DNA of 6,049 nucleotides from positions 1-6,049 of the forward strand of contig JAEYYJ010000157.1 of assembly GCA_023430845.1 (NCBI GenBank), in the 5' to 3' direction. Of this stretch, positions 1 to 5,415 are shown in pieces. This stretch comes from Pseudomonadota bacterium. Its GTDB lineage: Bacteria > Pseudomonadota > Alphaproteobacteria > Rhizobiales > Hyphomicrobiaceae. A program made the translations under genes and the position numbers. Positions within the stretch are counted from its first letter, which is position 1. Every line of letters starts with the position of its first letter. The notes beneath the pieces were generated by a model. It made no database searches. It was given only the letters and a program-made list of their open reading frames with translations, and was not told the origin of the DNA.

Positions 1-1517
1 AGGCCGGGAAAGCGGTCGAAGTAGGCGGCGCGATACTTCTTGCCGTCCGGATCATTCCAGAAGCCCACAGGCATGGACGGAAAAGGCACGGTGCACACGA
101 GCTCGCCCTTGCCTTTGGGCAGCACATTGCCGAGCTCGTCGACGACGGCGACGCCCATGCCGATCTGCGGGCCTTGGATCTCGCCGCGCCACACGGGTTT
201 GCCTGGAATGCCGCCGACGAAACAGCCGACGATATCCGTACCGCCGGACATGGAGCCAAGATGCACGTCCTTCTTTATGGCGTCGTAGACGTAGTCGAAG
301 CTCTCAGGCACCAGCACGGAACCCGTCGAGAGAATGACGCGCAGCGCCGAGAGATCATGCGTGTCCATCGGGCGCGCGTCGGCTTTCTTCAGCGCATCGA
401 TGTATTTCGCGGAAGTGCCGAAGTGCGTGCAGCGCTCATCCTGGGCGTAGTCCCAGAGCACCGAAGCCGAGGGATGGAAGGGTGATCCGTCGTACAGCAG
501 CAGCGTGACGCCGCTTGCGAGGCCCGAGACGAGCCAATTCCACATCATCCAACCGAGCGTGGTGAAGTACATCACGCGATCGCCGGGACGGAAGTCGCAC
601 ATGAGCTGTTGCTCGCTCAGGTGCTTGATGAGCGTGCCGCCGGCCGAGTGCACAATGCACTTCGGCACGCCGGTCGTGCCGGACGAGAACAGAATGTAGA
701 GCGGGTGGCTGAACGGGAAGGGCTCGAACGTCATTGACTCGACGGGCCCGCCGACAACGGCGCTGTCCCATGTCGCTGCATTCTGACCGGCCGTCTCGAG
801 GCTCTGCACGAGCGCATCGGCCTTGCCGAGATAGGAGACGATAATGATCTGCTCGACGCTCGGCAGCTTCTTCGCGATTTCGGCAACCTTCTCGGCGACG
901 TCGATCTGCTTGCCGGCGTACCAGTAGCCGTCGCACGTGATGAGGATGCGGGGCTCGATCTGGCCGAAGCGGTCGAGCACGCCCTGCACGCCGAAATCCG
1001 GCGAGCATGACGAGCAGATGGCGCCGAGAGAGCTGGCGCCCAGCATACCGATAATGGCCTCGGGCACGTTGGGCAGCATGGCCGCGACCCGGTCCCCGGC
1101 CTCAATGCCGGCGCGGCGTAGGAGGCCTTGAAGCTGGGCCGTTTGCTGGCTGAGCTCGGCCCAGCTCATGCGCCGGCTCACCTTGTCCTCGCCGTGGAAC
1201 ACGAGGGCATCCCCGGTCGCCCGATCCGCGCCCGCGAGCAGGTTCTCCGCGAAATTGAGTGTGCCCTTGGGGAAAAAGCGGGCACCCGGCATTTTATCCC
1301 CATCGATGAGATAGGGCGCTGGCCCGGGATCGCCCTTGATGCCACAGCGGTCCCAGACGAGCCGCCAGAAGGCTCCCGGATCGGCGAGCGAGAATGCTTG
1401 GAGGTCCTCGTAGTTCGTGAGCCGTTGTCCGCAAGATGCTTCGGCATCGGTCATAAAACGCGCGAGGTTGGTACTCCGGATCGCGGTCTCGCCCGGCTGC
1501 CACAGCGGTTGCGACAT
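1..1517 (-). CDS. acsA: Acetoacetyl-CoA synthetase (acetoacetate-CoA ligase), C-terminus cut by window edge
   Basis: Cytoplasmic ATP-dependent ligase of the ANL (acyl-adenylate-forming) superfamily, expected to convert acetoacetate, ATP and CoA to acetoacetyl-CoA, feeding ketone-body or polyhydroxybutyrate carbon into central metabolism. I translated the reverse strand throughout: 505 residues, unbroken, of a family usually near 650. Seen: an N-terminal region with FPKGTLNFAENLL; the ATP-binding P-loop YILFSSGTTGVPK at about 274-286; TTLGWMMWNW at 319-328; YDGSPF at 342-347; the adenylate motif SGGTDI at 424-429; and RGEIQ and PSMPVGFWND near the cut. The GWMMWNW and YDGSPF stretches and the long N-terminus favour acetoacetyl-CoA synthetase over acetyl-CoA synthetase. 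The TGD-type hinge and the catalytic lysine domain lie outside the window. The start ATG at 1517 has AAGGAG seven nt upstream. It is divergent from the asmA-like gene. The symbol follows rhizobial usage; acsA also names acetyl-CoA synthetase elsewhere. Confidence 0.93.
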   Translation of the reverse strand, partial: MSQPLWQPGETAIRSTNLARFMTDAEASCGQRLTNYEDLQAFSLADPGAFWRLVWDRCGIKGDPGPAPYLIDGDKMPGARFFPKGTLNFAENLLAGADRATGDALVFHGEDKVSRRMSWAELSQQTAQLQGLLRRAGIEAGDRVAAMLPNVPEAIIGMLGASSLGAICSSCSPDFGVQGVLDRFGQIEPRILITCDGYWYAGKQIDVAEKVAEIAKKLPSVEQIIIVSYLGKADALVQSLETAGQNAATWDSAVVGGPVESMTFEPFPFSHPLYILFSSGTTGVPKCIVHSAGGTLIKHLSEQQLMCDFRPGDRVMYFTTLGWMMWNWLVSGLASGVTLLLYDGSPFHPSASVLWDYAQDERCTHFGTSAKYIDALKKADARPMDTHDLSALRVILSTGSVLVPESFDYVYDAIKKDVHLGSMSGGTDIVGCFVGGIPGKPVWRGEIQGPQIGMGVAVVDELGNVLPKGKGELVCTVPFPSMPVGFWNDPDGKKYRAAYFDRFPG

Positions 1518-1524
1518 GATTTCG

Positions 1525-1530
1525 CTCCTT
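1525..1530 (-). promoter_or_regulatory. Shine-Dalgarno site of the acetoacetyl-CoA synthetase gene
   Basis: AAGGAG on the minus strand, seven nt before the ATG at 1517. It is a near-ideal site at ideal spacing and fixes the start of the synthetase. Confidence 0.85.
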
Positions 1531-1531
1531 A

Positions 1532-1550
1532 GCCTCAATCTTTATGAGGC
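1532..1550 (-). promoter_or_regulatory. Leader hairpin directly before the synthetase ribosome binding site
   Basis: A perfect 6-bp inverted repeat, GCCTCA and TGAGGC, separated by 7 nt. Read on the minus strand, its 3' arm ends one nt before the AAGGAG site. Allowing one bulged G, the pairing can grow by two more pairs (TA with TA) and reach the first base of the AAGGAG. As RNA it could modulate ribosome access; as DNA it could be a small dimeric-repressor operator. Either role is inference. The repeat itself is directly visible. Confidence 0.4.
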
Positions 1551-1786
1551 CTAGCCTGAAGGTTATTGTTCGACAAGTGGTTGGCTGACGCGCCCTGGCC
1601 ACAATCGTGTCCGAGCTTGCCGCATTCCGAGGGCACCGCTAAGACGGTTCGGAGAGGCCACATGCCGGCAGCGCCCTCGCGATCATGCAGACGGGGGCAA
1701 GCGGGAGCGGATCATTGGTGCTCCAGGCTGGCGCATTTCGCGCCAGTGCCGGGCGGTGGCTTGCGGGCGATGGGATACTGTCCACA
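1551..1786. other. Remainder of divergent intergenic region between the synthetase and the asmA-like gene
   Basis: It should hold the promoters of both genes, but I find no clear -35/-10 pair on either strand. Visible items: a short palindrome TTGTTCGACAA (1566-1576); GGAGAGG (1651-1657) five nt before an ATG at 1663, which opens a 42-codon frame ending TGA at 1788-1790; and GGGAG (1703-1707) before TTG 1715 and GTG 1718, in frame with the asmA-like gene. Part of this stretch may be coding if that gene starts upstream of 1787. Confidence 0.5.
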
Positions 1787-3580
1787 GTGACGAAATCGGC
1801 TAGCCGGGCGAGGGGAAAGAGCGGGCTGGCCATAGCGCTGGGCGGCACGGCACTGGTCGCGGCGCTCGGGTATGGCGGCTTTTCCTGGATGCACGCCCCA
1901 GGCGATATGCTCGCGCCGTTCCGCCTCCACGCCGCGCCGCGCGCCGGCTATGTGATTTCCGAGCCGGTTCAGCTTCTGGCCAGGCCGCGCCTCGTGCTCG
2001 AGAGTGCCGCTATTCACAGCGCCGATGCCAAGGTCGAGGACGATGGCCTGAAGGGCGTCGAGCGATCCCGCCGCCTGGTTCTCGATGGGCCAACCATATC
2101 CGTCGAGATTGCCTCCAATGGTACGCCGCGTCAGGGCGATGTGGTGGCCGCGCTCGAGCCGCTCCTGGCGCGCATTGCATCGCTGGACGTCCAGAGCCTG
2201 ATCATCCGTGGCGGATTGATCAAGGTGATGACGGGGGACGCCGACCCGGAGCTTATCACCGACGTCGAAATGCAGATCACGCCTCATCGGCGGGCTTCGG
2301 CAACCGTATCCGGCCAGCTCACCTATCTCGGGCAGCGCCTCAGTCTATCCGCGACGATTGCGCGCCGGGCAGCCGATGGAGCTGACTATCGCTGGCCCAT
2401 TCAAGCAACATTGAGCGGCGCTCTGTTCGAGGCGCGGTTCGACGGCGTGCTCGGCGAGGCCAAGGGCCTGCGCCTCAACGGCGCCGTCGACGTCAGCAGC
2501 CCCCGTCTCAGGGAGATCGCGCTCTGGCTCGGGATCGGAGCGCCGCGTGCCGGCAACCTCGAAGCCATGAGGCTGCGCGGTGCCCTCGACTGGACCGGCG
2601 GCGTCATGGCATTCTCGCAATCCACGCTGACGTTGGACGGCAACGAAGGCGTGGGCGCGATCAGCGTGACGCGGACGGGCAGTCGCACGGCCGTCGAAGG
2701 CACGCTCGCTTTCAAGCAGCTCAATCTGAAACCCTACATCGCCTCGACCATGGTCGAGCGCACATTGCTGGCGCCGATCTTTGCCGCGACGCGGCCGCCG
2801 GCCATTGCCTCGCTGCTGGATAATGTGGACGCGGATCTGCGCATCTCCTCGGATGCTCTCGTCATTCCGGGCATCGAGGCGGGGCAGGGCGCCGTCGCGG
2901 TCACGCTGAAGAATGGCAAGCTGCTCGCCGATGTGGCGGAGCTCGCGATCGAGGAGGGGGTATTCAAAGGCCAGGTGGTCGTCGAGCGTGCCAGCAGTGA
3001 TCCGCGCTATGGCATCAACGGCAAGCTGGAGGGCGTCGAGGCGGGGCGCCTGCTGCAGCGTACGCTCGGCCGCAATCCTCTCCAGGGGCGGGCCGATATT
3101 GCGATGAGCCTCACGACGACGGGCGACACCTCGCAAGAGCTGGTCGCGAACCTTGGCGGCAAGGCGCAGATCGATATGCGGGCCGGCGCGCGCGTGGGCC
3201 TGGACCTCAAGACGCTGGCGCAGGCAGCAAAACGGGGCGACGTGCGCGGCTGGCAGGCCGCCGGCACATCGACCACGGGGCTCGACAGTCTCGGTTTGCG
3301 GCTCGATGTGCAGCAGGGCGTCGTGCAGGCCTCGATCCTTCATGCGAAATCGGGAACGAACACGTTCTCCGGGGAAGGCAGCATCGACCTTACGGCGCAG
3401 GCGATGGACTTCGCGCTCTCGTTTGGAACGACGGACCCGGTATTACGGCCTCTAGTGAGCGATGTGCTGGTCTTGAGCGGGCCGTGGTCTGCGCCGTCCA
3501 TCAAACTCGATCATCGGGACGAAGCACTGCATCGCCCGGCGCCGGTCGCCGCCCCGGTCATGCCGGCAAGTCGGCCCTAG
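1787..3580 (+). CDS. AsmA-family inner-membrane-anchored envelope protein
   Basis: From the GTG at 1787 this gives 597 residues, close to E. coli AsmA (about 617). AsmA-type proteins are anchored in the inner membrane with a large periplasmic beta-rich part related to bridge-like lipid-transfer proteins. They affect outer-membrane assembly and lipid balance. Seen: a basic start (KSASRARGK), one hydrophobic segment at about 11-35, then long beta-rich sequence. An AsmA C-terminal-type region lies around 391-472, with VEAGRLLQRTLGRNPLQGRA, TGDTSQELVANLGGKAQI and ARVGLDLKTL; the typical ending LSGPWSAPSIKLD comes near 564-576, then a Pro/Ala-rich tail. The start is uncertain. An in-frame ATG at 1685 lacks a Shine-Dalgarno site. 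TTG 1715 and GTG 1718 follow GGGAG at 1703-1707 with good spacing. I prefer GTG 1787 because it puts the charged tail and membrane anchor at the N-terminus. Substrate and partners cannot be told. It converges on the methyltransferase gene. Confidence 0.85.
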   Translation: MTKSASRARGKSGLAIALGGTALVAALGYGGFSWMHAPGDMLAPFRLHAAPRAGYVISEPVQLLARPRLVLESAAIHSADAKVEDDGLKGVERSRRLVLDGPTISVEIASNGTPRQGDVVAALEPLLARIASLDVQSLIIRGGLIKVMTGDADPELITDVEMQITPHRRASATVSGQLTYLGQRLSLSATIARRAADGADYRWPIQATLSGALFEARFDGVLGEAKGLRLNGAVDVSSPRLREIALWLGIGAPRAGNLEAMRLRGALDWTGGVMAFSQSTLTLDGNEGVGAISVTRTGSRTAVEGTLAFKQLNLKPYIASTMVERTLLAPIFAATRPPAIASLLDNVDADLRISSDALVIPGIEAGQGAVAVTLKNGKLLADVAELAIEEGVFKGQVVVERASSDPRYGINGKLEGVEAGRLLQRTLGRNPLQGRADIAMSLTTTGDTSQELVANLGGKAQIDMRAGARVGLDLKTLAQAAKRGDVRGWQAAGTSTTGLDSLGLRLDVQQGVVQASILHAKSGTNTFSGEGSIDLTAQAMDFALSFGTTDPVLRPLVSDVLVLSGPWSAPSIKLDHRDEALHRPAPVAAPVMPASRP

Positions 3581-3584
3581 GCCG

Positions 3585-3608
3585 AAAAGGGCCCGCGATG
3601 CCCGCGGG
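3585..3608 (-). terminator. Candidate terminator of the methyltransferase gene
   Basis: In the 40-nt gap between convergent genes, CCCGCG (3592-3597) and CGCGGG (3603-3608) form a 6-bp all-GC stem with a 5-nt loop. On the minus strand, 13 nt after the methyltransferase stop, the stem is followed by CCC and then four Ts (3588-3585), a weak intrinsic-terminator pattern. On the plus strand there is no T run, so it would serve the asmA-like gene poorly. A second small palindrome, CGGCC-CTA-GGCCG at 3572-3584, overlaps the asmA-like stop. The T tract is short and offset, hence the modest confidence. Confidence 0.4.
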
Positions 3609-3620
3609 GAATACGCTTCA

Positions 3621-4289
3621 TCAGAAGACGAAACCGGCCGCGGGTTCAAAGCCCGGCAGATAGGGCGCGCTGGCATCGAAAGCCGGCCGCCGGTCGAAGT
3701 TCATGCCATGGCGACGCCAGACCGTTGCGCGGCCAACGCCATTGTCGATGCTGACCGCCACGCAACGCCCGCCATCCTTGAGCTGATCGAGCAGGGCTGT
3801 CGGCACGTCGACGACCGCGCCATTGATCAGGATGGCGTCATAGGGGCCCTCGTCGGCGGCGCCTGCCGACATGCTCCCCGTAATGACGACGGCATTGTCA
3901 ACGCCCAGGTTGGCCAGGACTTCCTGCGTCCGCTCGGCGAGGCGGGCGTCCTCCTCGAGGGCGACGACGGCCTGACCCAGGTGCGCCAGCAGGGCGGTCG
4001 AATAGCCCGTGGCCGGCCCTACATCCAGCACCATCCCATCGGGCTCGATCTCGAGGAGCTGGACGAGCTTCGCGAGTAGGCGCGGCGCGAGGATATAGCG
4101 CTGGTTGTGCGCGGCATCCGAGATCTTCAGAGGTTCATCGGCGTAGGCGATCGATTTCAGCGGCCCGGGCACGAAGGCCTCCCGTGGGATCTCGCGCATG
4201 GCGCGGGTGATCCGCCGGTCCGTCACGTCGCTGGGGCGGACTTGGGATTCGACCATGTTGAGGCGCTGCGTGGCGTGATCGATCATCAT
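3621..4289 (-). CDS. Protein-L-isoaspartate O-methyltransferase (PCMT) family protein, divergent
   Basis: A 222-residue SAM-dependent methyltransferase of the PCMT family, close to the usual length of about 205-220. True family members methylate isoaspartyl residues in damaged cytosolic proteins so that they can return to aspartate. Seen: N-terminal RLNMVESQVRPSDVTDRRI (9-27) and MREIPREAFVP (31-41), typical of alphaproteobacterial members; motif I VLDVGPATGYSTALLA (87-102), the SAM-binding glycine loop; an acidic post-I region ALEED (110-114); motif II PYDAILINGAV (149-159); motif III LKDGGRCVAV (170-179). The canonical substrate-site signature ISxPyivA before motif I is absent; NQRYILAPRLLAKL stands at that place. 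The isoaspartyl activity is therefore less certain than the fold. Two tandem ATGs (4289 and 4286) are possible starts. The only Shine-Dalgarno-like bases (GGA) sit 5 or 8 nt upstream, which slightly favours 4286. It is divergent from livH. Confidence 0.86.
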   Translation of the reverse strand: MMIDHATQRLNMVESQVRPSDVTDRRITRAMREIPREAFVPGPLKSIAYADEPLKISDAAHNQRYILAPRLLAKLVQLLEIEPDGMVLDVGPATGYSTALLAHLGQAVVALEEDARLAERTQEVLANLGVDNAVVITGSMSAGAADEGPYDAILINGAVVDVPTALLDQLKDGGRCVAVSIDNGVGRATVWRRHGMNFDRRPAFDASAPYLPGFEPAAGFVF

Positions 4290-4328
4290 TCAGTTCCAAT
4301 TTGCCCCACGGAAGCCGCGGCCCCCGCC

Positions 4329-4431
4329 CGTTGACTGGAATTGCTCTAGCGCGCCGAGGCCGCAGACGCAACGGCACTTCCCGGCTTGGGCCAACACGGA
4401 AATCGCCCATGGAGCGCGTTGACAGGAATTG
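4329..4431. repeat. 15-bp direct repeat pair in the livH upstream region
   Basis: CGTTGACTGGAATTG at 4329-4343 and CGTTGACAGGAATTG at 4417-4431 differ at one base, with starts 88 bp apart. The downstream copy contains the TTGACA of the candidate livH promoter; the upstream copy has no fitting -10 element. The pair could be two binding sites of one regulator, or chance duplication of a promoter-like word. Confidence 0.6.
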
Positions 4432-4448
4432 AAAGCTTCCGCAATGAT
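4419..4448 (+). promoter_or_regulatory. Candidate sigma-70-type promoter of the livHM operon
   Basis: A perfect -35 hexamer TTGACA at 4419-4424, an 18-bp spacer, and AATGAT at 4443-4448 (4 of 6 matches to TATAAT). Transcription would begin near 4455 and leave a leader of roughly 70 nt before livH. It is the best promoter-like pattern in the 237-bp gap between the methyltransferase gene and livH. It is based on pattern match only. Confidence 0.4.
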
Positions 4449-4511
4449 CGGTGCGCTGACATCCGACGGGTAAAAGGCGGCCGTCCTAGAGCCGCTGACG
4501 ACGGGTGTGAG

Positions 4512-4517
4512 GGAGGA
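4512..4517 (+). promoter_or_regulatory. Shine-Dalgarno site of livH
   Basis: GGAGGA nine nt before the ATG at 4527. It decides the livH start against an in-frame TTG at 4386, which would add 47 residues of non-membrane, family-foreign sequence. Confidence 0.85.
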
Positions 4518-4526
4518 AGCGACGGC

Positions 4527-5402
4527 ATGCTGGATTTTCTTCAGCAGCTCGTGAGCGGTCTTGCGTTGGGCTGTATCTACGGGCTGATCGCACTCGGATT
4601 CGTTCTGATCTACAAGGCGACTGAGGTCATCAACTTCGCCCAGGGCGATCTGATGATGCTCGGCGGTTTCGTCGCCTACACCTACATCACCATCGTCGGC
4701 CTCAACTATTGGCTCGGCTTCCTCCTGGCCGTGCTGACCATGGGGCTCGTCGGCATGACCATCGAGCGGTTCGTAGTCCGCCCGATCCTCGGCTTTCCGC
4801 TTTTCTCGGTCATCATGGTCACGATCGGGCTCGGCTTTCTGCTGCGCTCGCTCGCCGGCATGATCTGGGGCACGGACGACCTCAAGATCGAGGCGCCCTT
4901 CTCCGAAGGCGTGCTCAAGATCGGCGACCTCGTGCTCGCCTATGACAAGCTCTCGGTGATCGTCGTCACGGTCATCCTGATCGCGGTGCTCTACCTGTTC
5001 TTCAACCGCACGCGCCTCGGCACGGCCATGCGCGCGACGTCGGAGAACATGCTCGCGGCGTACTACATGGGCATTCCCGTCAAGCGGGTCGTATCGTTGG
5101 TGTGGGCGATCAGCGCGATGGTGGCAGGCGTCGCCGGCGTGCTGCTGGCGCCGATCACGTTCGTGCATTCCAATGTCGGTCTGGCACTCGGCCTCAAGGC
5201 CTTTCCGGCGGCCGTGCTCGGCGGCTTCGGCTCCATTCCGGGCGCGCTCGTCGGCGGTCTCATCATCGGCGTCGTCGAGACCATGGCGGGCTTCTATCTG
5301 CCCCAGGGCTGGAAGGACGTCGCGCCCTACATCATCCTGCTGCTGGTGCTGCTGCTGAGGCCCGAAGGGCTCTTCGGTGCGCTCGGGCGTAAAAAAGTCT
5401 GA
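4527..5402 (+). CDS. livH: Branched-chain-amino-acid-type ABC transporter permease, LivH family
   Basis: A 291-residue polytopic inner-membrane protein, normal length for LivH. With LivM it forms the channel of an importer of the hydrophobic amino acid uptake (HAAT) family. Seen: a first membrane segment at about 8-28, the family hallmark VINFAQGDLMMLGG (34-47), further hydrophobic segments near 62-80, 91-109, 142-159 and 187-211, the cytoplasmic coupling region RTRLGTAMRATSENMLAAYY (161-180), AFPAAVLGGFGSIPGALVGG (225-244), and the terminal RPEGLFG (278-284). The start ATG follows GGAGGA by nine nt. livM follows after 13 nt. Family membership is clear, but the substrate is not: HAAT permeases with this sequence also serve importers of aromatic acids, urea, amides and other small organic acids. 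The symbol denotes family, not proven leucine transport. Confidence 0.93.
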   Translation: MLDFLQQLVSGLALGCIYGLIALGFVLIYKATEVINFAQGDLMMLGGFVAYTYITIVGLNYWLGFLLAVLTMGLVGMTIERFVVRPILGFPLFSVIMVTIGLGFLLRSLAGMIWGTDDLKIEAPFSEGVLKIGDLVLAYDKLSVIVVTVILIAVLYLFFNRTRLGTAMRATSENMLAAYYMGIPVKRVVSLVWAISAMVAGVAGVLLAPITFVHSNVGLALGLKAFPAAVLGGFGSIPGALVGGLIIGVVETMAGFYLPQGWKDVAPYIILLLVLLLRPEGLFGALGRKKV

Positions 5403-5406
5403 GGAG
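5401..5406 (+). promoter_or_regulatory. Shine-Dalgarno site of livM overlapping the livH stop
   Basis: GAGGAG begins inside the livH TGA (5400-5402) and ends nine nt before the livM ATG at 5416. This layout suggests coupled translation of the two permease subunits. Confidence 0.8.
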
Positions 5407-5415
5407 CAACGCCCC

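Noticed and set aside
436..1105. Open frames inside the synthetase gene in other minus-strand frames (436-1008 and 731-1105)
   Set aside because: The intact acetoacetyl-CoA synthetase frame with all expected motifs runs through the same DNA; these translations are Arg/Ala/Ser-rich shadows.
1566..1576. Palindrome TTGTTCGACAA as an operator
   Set aside because: Only four-base arms around three bases, a size expected by chance; there is no second copy nearby.
2345..3343. A 332-codon open frame on the minus strand, antisense to the asmA-like gene
   Set aside because: A shadow of the AsmA-like coding frame caused by high GC at third positions; the translation has no recognisable domain.
4331..4336. 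TTGACT as a second -35 box for livH
   Set aside because: No -10-like hexamer lies 16-19 bp downstream (the region is GC-rich), so I kept it only as part of the direct repeat.
4386..4526. A 47-residue N-terminal extension of LivH from TTG 4386
   Set aside because: The extension is hydrophilic, unlike LivH family starts, has no Shine-Dalgarno site, and would overlap the candidate promoter. ATG 4527 has an ideal ribosome site.
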